64,000 nucleotides of DNA from Lachnospiraceae bacterium UBA3310 (GCA_002361355.1 DESQ01000033.1:1-64000), one strand, 5' to 3'; counted from the first letter of the stretch, positions 50,433 to 59,915 are shown. Notes: generated by a model not told the origin, from the letters alone. Numbers and translations are program-made.

Positions 50433-52040
50433 ATGAGATACAGTAAGATAAGACGGAAGCATTTTCTTCTGTTTTTTTGCATTGTCTGTCTGCTGGGGCC
50501 GGTTTTAGCAGGATGTATTTTTGACGAGACGGGTAGTATACGGTTGTCTGTTCCGGCGCTCGCAGTTGATAAACTGCAAAATATGCTGGGGGAGGATTAC
50601 AGTGAATATGCGGTGAGGCCGACGCTTTACTTTGACGGACAAGTTTTGGCTTATGACAGCGCGGATGATGTTTATTATATTACCCAAAGTATGGACGCCG
50701 GCTCGTTTAGCGGTTCCTTAAGCAGCAGTGAGGGAGAATTATATTGGCAGAGAGACGGCTATTTTTCGGAATTTGCAGATGCGCTGGCACAGGGGCATCT
50801 GTTTTTGCTGTACTGTGTAAATGAGGAGACGAAAAACTGGTGCAGTTACCGCGTGGTTTTTTCCGGTATGCCTATTATGGTGATCGAGACGCAGGATGGG
50901 GGAATGATCAGGGATGATGTATGCGAGGCAAAAATGAGGCTGTTTGACCTGAAATTTCCGGGGAGAGAATATATGTCTGCTTCCTGCCAGACCAGAATCA
51001 GGGGAGCCACCAGCCGGGGGTTTGACAAGAAGGGGTACAAGCTGGTATTAGACGAAAAGCTGTCTCTGCTCGGCATGAGGAGGGATGATGACTGGATCCT
51101 TTCCGCTCTCTATGATGATGCCGGATTGATACATAACAAATTTTCCTATGATGTATGGAGAGAGATTGCACGGGATAATTCCGTGAAAAAGGATGACGGC
51201 ACGACGATGGAGTATGTGGAACTGTTCTGCAATGATACTTATCTGGGTGTATATGGGCTGACGGAACGGATTGACGCGAAAGAATTATCGCTGGGGGACA
51301 CGGAAGATATTTTATACAAGTGTTTCGGGACGGATCTGCCGGAGGAATCAGAGGAATGGCTGCCTGTTTTGGAACAAGAGTATGATATCAAGTATCCGGA
51401 CGAATACGATTTTTCCCAATGGACGCCGCTTAAGAAATATCTGGAGGTTTTCACGGCAAAGGACGGTGTGGCGGATTATGAACAGGCGGTATCTCTGCTC
51501 AACATGGAGAATGCCGTTGACCATAATCTTTTTATTCTGCTTTCCTACGGATGTGACAATTATCAGTGGAAGAATAATTTTTATCTGGCGGAGTGGGGAG
51601 GAAACGCGGATCCTGACTACACCATAATCAAGGTGCCATGGGACTGTAATGCGACATGGGGGAACTTTTGGCGTTCCGGATCAGAATTTAATAACACCAT
51701 ATATGAACCGGAAAGGATTACGGATCCGAATCTCTGGAGCGAGGATATGAAAGCGCTGTTTTTGTGCCGCCCGGATGAGATCGGTACACGGATGAGGGAG
51801 CGGTGGTCTGAACTGCGCAGGGGTGTTTTGTCCCAGGAGAGGCTTGTGGGTATGCTGGATGACGATTTTTCCTATCTGCACGGTTCCGGGGCATACGACC
51901 GCAATTACCGGTTGTGGCCGAATGGCACCTCGTACTGGGATGACGATTATATATATGAGTATGTGGAGGGAAGGCTTAGATATCTGGATGATTATTGGGA
52001 AGCTCCGTATCTGGATGAAGTGCTGACGCTCGATTACTAG
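50433..52040 (+). CDS. CotH-kinase-like lipoprotein
   Basis: The 535-residue protein has a lipoprotein signal peptide with lipobox LAGC (Cys27). A CotH domain occupies roughly residues 150-480. It has RIRGATSRGFDKKGYKL, which matches the 'RGNTS...KK.y.l' block, then VELFCNDTYLGVYGLTERID, IIKVPWDCNATWGN near the usual metal-binding 'D.D' site, and YQWKNNFYLAEW. CotH of Bacillus spores is an atypical protein kinase. Secreted CotH-like proteins are frequent in Clostridia; their substrates are mostly unknown. The Asp of the DWD-type motif is seen as PWDCN. It lies at the end of the scpAB operon. Confidence 0.8.
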   Translation: MRYSKIRRKHFLLFFCIVCLLGPVLAGCIFDETGSIRLSVPALAVDKLQNMLGEDYSEYAVRPTLYFDGQVLAYDSADDVYYITQSMDAGSFSGSLSSSEGELYWQRDGYFSEFADALAQGHLFLLYCVNEETKNWCSYRVVFSGMPIMVIETQDGGMIRDDVCEAKMRLFDLKFPGREYMSASCQTRIRGATSRGFDKKGYKLVLDEKLSLLGMRRDDDWILSALYDDAGLIHNKFSYDVWREIARDNSVKKDDGTTMEYVELFCNDTYLGVYGLTERIDAKELSLGDTEDILYKCFGTDLPEESEEWLPVLEQEYDIKYPDEYDFSQWTPLKKYLEVFTAKDGVADYEQAVSLLNMENAVDHNLFILLSYGCDNYQWKNNFYLAEWGGNADPDYTIIKVPWDCNATWGNFWRSGSEFNNTIYEPERITDPNLWSEDMKALFLCRPDEIGTRMRERWSELRRGVLSQERLVGMLDDDFSYLHGSGAYDRNYRLWPNGTSYWDDDYIYEYVEGRLRYLDDYWEAPYLDEVLTLDY

Positions 52041-52088
52041 TGTGATTTTTTTGCGGAATATTTAGCATACAATAAAATAAAAAAAGAC

Positions 52089-52116
52089 TAATGTAAAAAC
52101 AGAAATGTGCCGATCT
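52089..52116 (+). promoter_or_regulatory. Sigma-D-like promoter of the flagellin gene
   Basis: TAAT (52089-52092), 16 bp, then GCCGATCT (52109-52116). The -10 element keeps the GCCGAT core. The leader would be about 115 bases. Three GGA triplets near 52199-52219 (ACGGATG, AAGGAAG, GCGGATT) are possible CsrA sites. Confidence 0.6.
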
Positions 52117-52225
52117 ATAATATGTAACAGTACATAGACAAAGACAAATCAAACATTCCCTGGCCATTTTTGATGCCTGTATAAACCGAAATTTTACGGA
52201 TGACTGCAAGGAAGCGGATTTCGTC

Positions 52226-52235
52226 GGGGGGGGGG
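52226..52235 (+). repeat. Ten-G homopolymer at the flagellin ribosome binding site
   Basis: A run of exactly ten G's ends 4 bases before ATG 52240 and is the only G-rich Shine-Dalgarno candidate. Runs of this length are prone to slipped-strand changes, which would alter ribosome-site spacing. Confidence 0.8.
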
Positions 52236-52239
52236 TAAA

Positions 52240-54123
52240 ATGCTCTCAGTACAGACAAACATGGCGGCGCTGAATGCTAACAGACAGTTTGGCATTACCA
52301 CAATGAAAAGCGCCAAGAGAACAGAAAAGTTATCTTCCGGTTACCGGATCAATCGCGCCGCAGACGATGCGGCGGGTCTTTCTATTTCCGAAAAAATGCG
52401 CAGACAGGTGAGAGGCCTGACACAAGCTGCGGCGAACGCACAGGACGGTATCTCCATGGTGCAGATTGGAGAAGGCGCGCTTAACGAGGTGCACGATATG
52501 CTGCAGAGAGCCAACGAACTGGCGGTTAAGGCGGCTACGGGCACCCTGCAGGATGCGGATCGTGCGATGGTTGATTCAGAGATCCAGCAGTTAAAGGCTG
52601 AGATTGACAAGACTGCGCAAAACACCACATTCAATGATATTCCGATTTTTCCGGAGAATGGAAAATCTCCCATGACCGCAGGGTATGTGGAGACGAAATC
52701 CTACGATATTACATATGACCCGCAGGACGGCTCCGTGATGATAAACGGTGCGCAGGCCGGGCCGGGAGCAGCCGGGGCAGGCCGGGCCGCCGTTGAGGTT
52801 TCCAGTGGCAGCGCGCTTGCGGATCTGATAGCCAATGATATTGTGCCAAACGCAGTGAAACAGATCCTTACTGCATTCCCTTCCCTGAAGGGTGCGGTGG
52901 GAAACGATACCATAAAAATGTCTCTGGATGTGGCATATATTGACGGAAAAGACCGTACGCTGGCATATGCCTCCTTCCAGTACAGCATGGGAGGCGGGAA
53001 GCCTGTTTCCATGGGCATACGTGTGGATTCTGCGGATTTTAAGGAGTCGGATGTAAATGGCAGCGGTGCGCAGACGGAAGTCCTGAAATCCACGCTGGCT
53101 CATGAACTTCTGCATTCGGTGATGCAGTATACCCTGACGGACGGTATGAGCGGACGTAAAGGAGAGAAATATCCCACCTGGTTTGTAGAGGGGACGGCGC
53201 AGCTTGCGGGCGGTGGCTTTGTCACCGGCTGGAACGATACACTGTCTTATTATACGGCCAATCTGACCGGTGAGAATGATACCAGTCAGGATGCCAATAT
53301 TGCCAATTATCTGAAAAAATTTACCATGAACGGCAGACCCTACGGGCACGGCTATCTGGGCGTGGCCTATTTGGGGTATCTCGCAGATATCAAGGCCGGC
53401 ACGGGCACTAGCGGAACTGTCAGTGACGCCGGCATTGCACGGGGGATGGATCTGATCTTTGGTGACTTGATCGGCGGAAAAAGCCTTGCCGCAACACTGC
53501 AGGATCGCGTGGGGATTACGGAAGGACAGTTGAATCAGTTGTTTCGGGATGGGGACAGTAACCTTACGGAATTTGTCAGAAAACTGGCATGGCATTCCAA
53601 TGGCGGCGCAGGTTCGGTAATTGCAGGCGGTTTAGCTGTGGGCGGCTCCTCTCTTTTGAGCTCGGGATTTGACCCGAACCAGCCGTTTCAGATTGATCCC
53701 TTCCAGATCAGGGTGGATTACAGCGGTGCGGCGGCTGTTGCGCTGCAGGTGGGCGCCGAGCCGGGAATCCATATCGAGTTTGATCTGTATCAGATGAGCA
53801 CCCAGGCTCTCGGCCTTGAAGATATGAATGTTAAGACCACTGATGATGCGGATCTGGCAATTGACGGCATCAAGCTGGCGATCAACTATGTCAGCAATGT
53901 GAGAAGCTATTACGGCGCGATACAGAACCGTTTGGAACACACCATAAATAACCTGAACAATATCACGGAGAACACCGCGGCGGCAGAGTCGCGGATCAGG
54001 GATGCGGATATTGCGGAGGAGATGGTGCATTATTCCAACGACCAGATTATGATGCAGGCGGGTTCGTCCATACTGGCACAGGCAAACCAGCAGTCTCAAC
54101 TGATTCTGGGTCTGCTGGGATAA
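52240..54123 (+). CDS. Flagellinolysin: flagellin with inserted zinc metalloprotease
   Basis: The protein has 627 residues. The first about 140 form a flagellin N-terminal D0/D1 domain (SVQTNMAALNANRQFGITT, KLSSGYRINRAADDAAGLSI). The last about 90 form the matching C-terminal domain (ESRIRDADIAEEMVHYSNDQIMMQA, SSILAQANQQSQLILGLLG). Between them lies a metalloprotease with H288-E-L-L-H292 and a third ligand Glu317 in WFVEGTAQ, 25 residues later, as in gluzincins. Such flagellinolysins were reported in Clostridium haemolyticum and other bacteria and make filaments proteolytic. All parts look intact. It is the only flagellin here, and lies between a CotH-like gene and a small zinc-ribbon gene. 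Confidence 0.93.
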   Translation: MLSVQTNMAALNANRQFGITTMKSAKRTEKLSSGYRINRAADDAAGLSISEKMRRQVRGLTQAAANAQDGISMVQIGEGALNEVHDMLQRANELAVKAATGTLQDADRAMVDSEIQQLKAEIDKTAQNTTFNDIPIFPENGKSPMTAGYVETKSYDITYDPQDGSVMINGAQAGPGAAGAGRAAVEVSSGSALADLIANDIVPNAVKQILTAFPSLKGAVGNDTIKMSLDVAYIDGKDRTLAYASFQYSMGGGKPVSMGIRVDSADFKESDVNGSGAQTEVLKSTLAHELLHSVMQYTLTDGMSGRKGEKYPTWFVEGTAQLAGGGFVTGWNDTLSYYTANLTGENDTSQDANIANYLKKFTMNGRPYGHGYLGVAYLGYLADIKAGTGTSGTVSDAGIARGMDLIFGDLIGGKSLAATLQDRVGITEGQLNQLFRDGDSNLTEFVRKLAWHSNGGAGSVIAGGLAVGGSSLLSSGFDPNQPFQIDPFQIRVDYSGAAAVALQVGAEPGIHIEFDLYQMSTQALGLEDMNVKTTDDADLAIDGIKLAINYVSNVRSYYGAIQNRLEHTINNLNNITENTAAAESRIRDADIAEEMVHYSNDQIMMQAGSSILAQANQQSQLILGLLG

Positions 54124-54147
54124 TATCCTGCGGAGGGGAGCCGGAGA

Positions 54148-54525
54148 ATGGGTGAGATCATGAAAGTGCAGTGCGATGTCTGCGGTGCAAAATGGGAGTG
54201 CATGGAAGGCAGCGGCATACTGTACGGGAAGAAAGAGAGCATTATCGCCGCTTTTTCGGAGCGGGAGAGGGCACAGGTCGCCGCCCGGATCGAGAAGAGT
54301 GAAATTCCTGCATATGATTTTACATATCGGATTATGGTCTGTTACCACTGCCGAAGCGTGGTGAGCGTTCCGGTGCTCGTCACGTGGGATGACGAGACTT
54401 ACGTGGGCGCGTGTCCCTCCTGCGGCGGGAAGGTGAGCGTACTTGTTTCAGACATGGAGAAGAGTGTCTGCCCGAAATGCAAAAGTGAGTCTCTTTGGGC
54501 AAAGATTGAGGGACACTGGGACTGA
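54148..54525 (+). CDS. Small protein with three CxxC zinc-ribbon pairs
   Basis: This 125-residue protein contains CDVCG near the N-terminus, CYHC in the middle, CPSCG and CPKC in the C-terminal half. These could form two zinc ribbons. No helix-turn-helix or enzyme motif is visible. ATG 54148 has GGAGG about 11 bases upstream; ATG 54160 would also fit. It follows the flagellinolysin by 24 bp and may share its transcript. I do not recognise the family; a nucleic-acid or protein-binding role is plausible. Confidence 0.65.
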   Translation: MGEIMKVQCDVCGAKWECMEGSGILYGKKESIIAAFSERERAQVAARIEKSEIPAYDFTYRIMVCYHCRSVVSVPVLVTWDDETYVGACPSCGGKVSVLVSDMEKSVCPKCKSESLWAKIEGHWD

Positions 54526-54656
54526 AACGTATGGGAGCGCTTTCGCATGACATGTGCAAACGCTGTCATAGGAGGACGCAGGAGAAGCATATATTAGACC
54601 AATGGAGAAGTGCCGGGGCCTGATGTATGCGTACGTTGAAAAAACAGGAAAACAGG

Positions 54657-55880
54657 ATGCGAAAAAGATGCAGGGTGACTGCCATGATTATGGCGGCCGC
54701 CTTGTTTTGTTGTGCGGCGTGGTCTGTCCGCGCACAGGAGAAGGCGGAAAAGGAAGAACTGCGGCTTTATGCCCAGTCGGCGGTTCTCATGGATGCGGAT
54801 TCGGGACGGGTTCTCTACGGGAAAAATCCGACGCAGATACTGCCTATGGCAAGCACCACGAAAATTATGACCTGTATTCTTGCCCTGGAGTACGGGAATA
54901 CGGAGGAGATCGTGGAGGCTTCCTCCTACGCGGCCAGTATGCCAAAGGTAAAGCTGTATGTGAAGGAGGGGGAGAAATACCGGCTGGGCGATCTGCTGTA
55001 TTCCCTGATGTTAGAGTCCCACAATGATTCCGCAGTCGTGATTGCGGAAGCGGTGGGCGGAAGCGTGGAAAATTTTGCTGCCATGATGAACCAGAAAGCA
55101 AGAGATATCGGGTGTTATGATACTTATTTCATCACCCCAAACGGGCTGGATGCGAAGGTGAACGACAGCGGGAAGGTACACTCTACGACGGCGGCGGATC
55201 TGGCGAAAATAATGGCTTACTGTGTGACGGATTCCCCGGAGAAGGAGCGCTTTTTGGAGATTACCCGCACGCAGAGCTATGATTTCATGAATGCGGACGG
55301 CACAAGAAGCTTTCACTGCAACAATCACAACGCTTTTCTGGGCATGATGGAGGAGGCACTTTCCGGAAAGACGGGTTTCACAAATAACGCGGGTTATTGT
55401 TATGTGGGGGCGGTAGAGAGCGAAGGACGCATTTTTACCGTGGCTCTTTTGGCGTGCGGATGGCCAAATAACAGGAGTTATAAATGGAGCGATATGAAGA
55501 AGCTTGTCTCTTACGGGATGGAGCGGTATCAGTATCAGGATATCTATGAGGAGCGGACGTTTGCGGATATCCCGGTGAAAAACGGCATTGCGGGAAAGGA
55601 CGGAACGCCCTTTGAGGAAGCGTTAGTTTCCGTCACATTGAGGAAAGAGGAGGAAGGACTTCGGTATCTTCTCAGCGAGGAGGATCAGGTGGAGGTGAGG
55701 ACACAGGTGGAGACGACGCTGGATGCGCCTGTCGCCGCCGGGATGCAGGTGGGCTCCGTGTCCTACTACCTGAACGGGGAATTGGTGAAACAATACGCTG
55801 TCTGCACGGATTCCGCAGTGGAAGAACGCAGCTTTCCATGGATTCTTGCCTATCTGTCAAAACTTATATTTTTTTTGTAA
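54657..55880 (+). CDS. dacF: D-alanyl-D-alanine carboxypeptidase (PBP5/DacF family), second copy
   Basis: The 407-residue protein has a signal peptide (basic start, hydrophobic core, cut near 26). Its catalytic motifs are S66-T-T-K69, S121-H-N123 and K238-T-G240, and a C-terminal beta domain and hydrophobic tail (ILAYLSKLIFFL) anchor it in the membrane. ATG 54657 is chosen (AGGA 8 bases upstream); an upstream ATG 54627 lacks a ribosome site. Its SxN motif SHN differs from the SGN of the paralogue at 46875, so the two belong to different subgroups. DacF genes near scpAB are common in Firmicutes. Confidence 0.9.
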   Translation: MRKRCRVTAMIMAAALFCCAAWSVRAQEKAEKEELRLYAQSAVLMDADSGRVLYGKNPTQILPMASTTKIMTCILALEYGNTEEIVEASSYAASMPKVKLYVKEGEKYRLGDLLYSLMLESHNDSAVVIAEAVGGSVENFAAMMNQKARDIGCYDTYFITPNGLDAKVNDSGKVHSTTAADLAKIMAYCVTDSPEKERFLEITRTQSYDFMNADGTRSFHCNNHNAFLGMMEEALSGKTGFTNNAGYCYVGAVESEGRIFTVALLACGWPNNRSYKWSDMKKLVSYGMERYQYQDIYEERTFADIPVKNGIAGKDGTPFEEALVSVTLRKEEEGLRYLLSEEDQVEVRTQVETTLDAPVAAGMQVGSVSYYLNGELVKQYAVCTDSAVEERSFPWILAYLSKLIFFL

Positions 55881-55987
55881 AATCTGCTAGTCGGAAACAG
55901 GATTCTGTGTTATACTACTTTCGTGCGTTATGCACATAAAAGATCATCTTTTATTTTTTATAATTATGATAAATGGAGGGCTGAAAA

Positions 55988-57415
55988 ATGAGTACTACTT
56001 CTCAAGCGAGTCAAAGAATTACTGCTTTACTCGATGAAAACAGTTTCGTTGAAATCGGCGGCCTTGTGACAGCGAGAGCCACGGATTTCAATTTGAAACA
56101 GACTGAGACTCCGTCTGACGGTGTCGTGACCGGCTACGGTGTGATCGATGGGAATCTCGTGTATGTCTACAGCCAGGACGCTTCCGTGTTAAACGGATCC
56201 GTGGGCGAGATGCACGCGAAAAAGATCGTCAACATCTATGAGCTGGCAATGAAAATGGGCGCGCCTGTGATCGGGCTCATCGACTCCGCAGGCCTGCGCC
56301 TGCAGGAGGCTACCGATGCGTTGAACGGATTTGGTGAGATTTACAGAAGCCAGGCGATGGCCTCCGGTGTGATCCCGCAGATTACGGCTGTTTTTGGAAG
56401 CTGCGGCGGTGGACTTGCCCTGATTCCGGCCATGACCGATTTCGCGTTTATGGAGGAAAAGAAGGCGAAGCTGTTTGTCAATTCCCCGAACGCGCTTTCA
56501 GGAAATGAGATTTCCCGCTGCGACACATCCGCTGCGGCATTCCAGAGCGGGGAGACAGGCTTGGTGGATATGGTTGCCGATGAGGCGTCTATTCTGGCAC
56601 AGATCAGACAGCTTGTTTCTATTCTGCCTGCGAACAATTCCGATCTGGCATGGACGGACTGCACGGACGATTTAAACCGCGCCTGCGCACAGATTTCCAA
56701 TTGTGTAGGAGATACGGCGATCGCACTGTCCCAGATTGCGGACGACGGTCTCTTTGTGGAAGTAAAACAGGATTATGCGAAGGATATGGTGGCAGGCTTT
56801 ATCCGCTTGAACGGTGCGACCATCGGCGCGGTTGCGAACCGCACGGAAGTATGCGACGAAAACGGCGAGGTAGTAGAGAAGTTCGATGCGGCGATCTCTC
56901 CCAGAGGAGCGGAGAAGGCGGCTGAGTTTGTAAACTTCTGCGATGCTTTCGATATTCCGGTGCTGACGCTCACCAATGTGACGGGCTTTGCGGCGACCAC
57001 CTGTTCCGAAAAGAGAATGGCCAAGGCGGCGGGCAGACTTACATATGCCTTTGCCAACGCGACCGTTCCCAAGGTAAATGTGATCATCGGCAAGGCATAC
57101 GGCAGTGCGTATGTAGCTATGAACTCCAAGGCAATCGGCGCGGATATCACAATCGCATGGCCTGACGCACAGATCGGCATGATGGATGCGAAGCTGGCGG
57201 CGAAGATTATCTGCGATGGACAAGGTGCCGATGCGATTGACGCCTGCGCGAAGGAGTATGAGGCTTTACAGAACAATGTGACCAGCGCGGCGAAGAGAGG
57301 CTATGTGGATCAGATCGTGGAGCCTGCAGATACGAGAAAGTATGTGATTGGTGCGTTTGAGATGCTCTCCTCCAAGACAGAGGGGCGTCCGGAGAAAAAG
57401 CACGGTACAGTCTAA
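55988..57415 (+). CDS. mmdA: Carboxyltransferase subunit (MmdA/transcarboxylase 12S-like)
   Basis: The 475-residue protein has two crotonase-like carboxyltransferase domains. Seen are GVIDGNLVYVYSQDASVLNGSVGEMHAKKI (in parts), IGLIDSAGLRLQEA, FGSCGGGLALIPAMTDFAFM in the first half and NVTGFAATTCSEKRMAKAAGRL, GKAYGSAYVAMNSKAIGADI in the second. These domains move CO2 between biotin and an acyl-CoA, most often methylmalonyl-CoA or malonyl-CoA. A biotin carrier, OadG and OadB genes follow, so it is part of a biotin enzyme that can pump Na+. ATG 55988 has GGAGGG 8 bases upstream. The exact acyl-CoA is not readable. Confidence 0.88.
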   Translation: MSTTSQASQRITALLDENSFVEIGGLVTARATDFNLKQTETPSDGVVTGYGVIDGNLVYVYSQDASVLNGSVGEMHAKKIVNIYELAMKMGAPVIGLIDSAGLRLQEATDALNGFGEIYRSQAMASGVIPQITAVFGSCGGGLALIPAMTDFAFMEEKKAKLFVNSPNALSGNEISRCDTSAAAFQSGETGLVDMVADEASILAQIRQLVSILPANNSDLAWTDCTDDLNRACAQISNCVGDTAIALSQIADDGLFVEVKQDYAKDMVAGFIRLNGATIGAVANRTEVCDENGEVVEKFDAAISPRGAEKAAEFVNFCDAFDIPVLTLTNVTGFAATTCSEKRMAKAAGRLTYAFANATVPKVNVIIGKAYGSAYVAMNSKAIGADITIAWPDAQIGMMDAKLAAKIICDGQGADAIDACAKEYEALQNNVTSAAKRGYVDQIVEPADTRKYVIGAFEMLSSKTEGRPEKKHGTV

Positions 57416-57448
57416 GGGACTTCATATGTCCGTTTTGCAAATATTGTG

Positions 57449-57469
57449 CCCGCGTTTTTTACACGCGGG
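57449..57469 (+). repeat. Hairpin between the carboxyltransferase gene and oadG
   Basis: CCCGCGT and ACGCGGG pair perfectly across a 7-base loop. No T-run follows, so it is more likely an mRNA processing or stability element than a terminator. Confidence 0.5.
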
Positions 57470-57493
57470 TTACGGAAAGGCATGTGTGTAAGT

Positions 57494-58219
57494 ATGAAAA
57501 AACTATTGGTAATATTAGGAATGATTACCTGTATGGCCTGTCTTGCAGCGTGCGGTCAGGAGGAAACGGCCGCAAGCGGCCCGATCAGTACGGAGCAGGC
57601 GGTACAGATCGGTACTACCATTGTCGATCAGATGAACATGATCGTGAGCCAGGGCGCTATCGAGCAGTATGGCGGAGGCGATCCCGTTCTCGTAAACGGC
57701 TTTCAGGGTTGGGAGAGCGCACTGAAGGATATCGGCACCTACGAGGGTGTGGACGGCGCTTCCGTAGCGTTTGATGAAGGGGAAGTGATCATCACGGTCA
57801 ATGTGCTCGGTTCTTCCCACAATGCGGAGGTGGAGATTATTCTCGACGATGCGCTGTCGACCTATATCGGAATTACCACCAATGTGGAGTATTCTTTGGG
57901 AGAGATCATGTTTAAGGCTCTCATGAATACCGTGATCGGTATGGGAACTGTGTTTGCGGTTCTGATCCTGATCAGCCTGATTATTTCCTGCTTCACTCTG
58001 ATCTCTAAATTTGAGTCGAAGCAGAAGAAGGAGGAGCCGGCTCCTGCAGCAGCTCCTGTGGTGGAGCAGATTGCAGCCAAGGAGGAACTCTCCGACGATA
58101 CCGAGCTTGTAGCGGTTATCGCGGCGGCTGTCGCAGCTTACGAGGGAGCTGCTTCCACTGACGGATTCGTGGTGAGATCCATCAGAAAATCTAATAAGAG
58201 CAAATGGCAGAATGCCTAA
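57494..58219 (+). CDS. oadG: OadG-like gamma/delta subunit of Na+-translocating decarboxylase, lipoprotein form
   Basis: The 241-residue protein starts with a lipoprotein-like signal (LAAC, Cys18). A folded extracytoplasmic domain of about 110 residues follows. Then comes the OadG-like transmembrane helix (GMGTVFAVLILISLIISCFT) and a Pro/Ala-rich cytoplasmic tail (PAPAAAPVVEQ) that ends in a conserved AVIAAAVAAYEG segment. OadG holds the soluble carboxyltransferase on the membrane subunit. ATG 57494 gives the clean signal peptide; ATG 57482 lies too close to AAAGG. The extra outer domain makes it longer than classical OadG (about 85 residues). Confidence 0.82.
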   Translation: MKKLLVILGMITCMACLAACGQEETAASGPISTEQAVQIGTTIVDQMNMIVSQGAIEQYGGGDPVLVNGFQGWESALKDIGTYEGVDGASVAFDEGEVIITVNVLGSSHNAEVEIILDDALSTYIGITTNVEYSLGEIMFKALMNTVIGMGTVFAVLILISLIISCFTLISKFESKQKKEEPAPAAAPVVEQIAAKEELSDDTELVAVIAAAVAAYEGAASTDGFVVRSIRKSNKSKWQNA

Positions 58220-58239
58220 GATCATAGGAGGATATGAAG

Positions 58240-58617
58240 ATGAAAAATTATACAATTACCGTAAATGGCAGCGTATATGATGTAGTGGTGGAAGAGGGAG
58301 CGACAAGCGGCGCACCCGCAGCGGCAGCGCCCGCAGCACCCAGAGCAGTTCCCAAGGCAGCTCCGGCTCCCGCAGCAGCACCCGCGGCAGGCGGCGCAGC
58401 AGGCAGCGTGAGGATTGAGGCCGGCGCGGCAGGTAAGGTGTTCAAGATCGAGGCTAATGTGGGCCAGGCAGTGAAGAAGGGTGACTCTGTTGTGGTCGTA
58501 GAGGCAATGAAGATGGAGATCCCTGTAGTGGCTCCGCAGGACGGTACTGTAGCAAGTATCAATGTGGCAGTGGGCGATGCTGTAGAGGCAGGCGCACTTC
58601 TCGCGACATTGAACTAA
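58240..58617 (+). CDS. Biotin carboxyl carrier protein
   Basis: The 125-residue protein has an N-terminal strand region, an Ala/Pro hinge of about 35 residues and a C-terminal biotinyl domain with [11 protein letters not shown]; Lys91 is the biotin attachment site. It shuttles CO2 between the two carboxyltransferases and the membrane beta subunit. AGGAGG lies 8 bases before ATG 58240, while ATG 58234 would be only two bases from it. It corresponds to transcarboxylase 1.3S or MmdC. Confidence 0.92.
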   Translation: MKNYTITVNGSVYDVVVEEGATSGAPAAAAPAAPRAVPKAAPAPAAAPAAGGAAGSVRIEAGAAGKVFKIEANVGQAVKKGDSVVVVEAMKMEIPVVAPQDGTVASINVAVGDAVEAGALLATLN

Positions 58618-58681
58618 TCATCGGAAGAAGCGGAAAGGGATAACGCTTCCTCTGAAACTAAAACTACAGGAGGTTAAGAAA

Positions 58682-59827
58682 ATGTATATAGTTGAGACGC
58701 TTAACAATCTGATACATCAGACCGCTTTCTTCAATCTGGAAGTCGGAAATTATATCATGATTGTTGTAGCACTTGTGTTCCTATATCTGGCAATCGCCAA
58801 AGATTTTGAACCGCTCTTATTGGTGCCGATTGCATTTGGCATGCTGCTTGTGAATATCTATCCGGATATCATGGCACCTTACGGAGAGGGCGGCACCGGC
58901 GGCGGTTTGCTGTATTATTTCTACAAGCTGGATGAGTGGGCGATTCTGCCGTCCCTGATTTTCATGGGCGTAGGCGCTATGACGGACTTTGGCCCGTTGA
59001 TTGCGAACCCGAAGAGTTTCCTTTTGGGCGCGGCGGCGCAGTTCGGTATCTTTACGGCATACTTCGGCGCGATCTTTTTAGGGTTTAACGATAAGGCCGC
59101 GGCGGCTATCTCCATTATCGGTGGTGCGGACGGCCCTACTTCCATTTTCCTTGCAGGTAAACTGGGGCAGACAACGCTGCTTGGCCCGATTGCTGTGGCG
59201 GCTTATTCCTACATGGCTCTGGTGCCTATTATCCAGCCGCCGATCATGAAGCTTTTCACGACGGAGAAGGAGAGAAAGATCAAGATGGGACAGCTTCGTC
59301 CTGTCAGCAAGCTGGAGAAGATTCTGTTCCCGATCATCGTTACGATAGTCGTATCCCTGATCCTGCCTACAACAGCGCCCCTGATTGGTATGCTGATGCT
59401 TGGTAACCTGTTCAGAGAGTGCGGTGTGGTGAGACAGTTGACGGAGACGGCTTCCAACGCGCTGATGTACATTGTGGTTATCATCCTCGGTACTTCCGTG
59501 GGCGCGACCACCAGCGCAGAGGCGTTCCTGAACATGGATACCATCAAGATTGTCATTTTAGGTCTGATCGCATTTGCGGTCGGCACGGCGGCAGGTGTAT
59601 TGTTCGGTAAGCTCATGTGTGTGGCTACCAAGGGCAAGGTGAATCCGCTGATCGGTTCTGCGGGTGTTTCCGCGGTGCCTATGGCAGCCAGGGTTTCACA
59701 GAAGGTTGGCGCGGAGTATGATCCCACAAACTTCCTGCTGATGCACGCGATGGGTCCTAACGTAGCAGGCGTTATCGGTACGGCCGTAGCGGCAGGTACC
59801 TTCATGGCAGTGTTCGGCGTATTCTAA
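58682..59827 (+). CDS. oadB: Na+-translocating decarboxylase beta subunit (OadB/MmdB)
   Basis: This 381-residue membrane protein has about nine to eleven hydrophobic segments. Conserved blocks are [31 protein letters not shown] (in parts), [19 protein letters not shown] with the Asp (DGPT) needed for Na+ coupling, and [19 protein letters not shown] near the end. It decarboxylates carboxybiotin and pumps Na+ out. AGGAGG lies 9 bases before ATG 58682. Together with the other subunits it conserves the energy of decarboxylation as a sodium gradient. Confidence 0.95.
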   Translation: MYIVETLNNLIHQTAFFNLEVGNYIMIVVALVFLYLAIAKDFEPLLLVPIAFGMLLVNIYPDIMAPYGEGGTGGGLLYYFYKLDEWAILPSLIFMGVGAMTDFGPLIANPKSFLLGAAAQFGIFTAYFGAIFLGFNDKAAAAISIIGGADGPTSIFLAGKLGQTTLLGPIAVAAYSYMALVPIIQPPIMKLFTTEKERKIKMGQLRPVSKLEKILFPIIVTIVVSLILPTTAPLIGMLMLGNLFRECGVVRQLTETASNALMYIVVIILGTSVGATTSAEAFLNMDTIKIVILGLIAFAVGTAAGVLFGKLMCVATKGKVNPLIGSAGVSAVPMAARVSQKVGAEYDPTNFLLMHAMGPNVAGVIGTAVAAGTFMAVFGVF

Positions 59828-59829
59828 AC

Positions 59830-59880
59830 GAAGTAAAATCCTTTGGATTTAACTTCTCGAGGATCGCTTCGCGACCTCGG
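59830..59880. repeat. Double hairpin D between oadB and oadA
   Basis: GAAGTAAAATCC and GGATTTAACTTC (about 59831-59857) pair with one mismatch. Directly after it CGAGG, ATCGC-TTC-GCGA and CCTCG form a second stem (about 59858-59880). The second hairpin has the same plan (CTCGA, stem, TTC, stem, CTCG) as parts of palindromes A and C. Confidence 0.6.
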
Positions 59881-59915
59881 CAAGCTGTGAACTAATTTTT
59901 TAGGAGGATAATATA

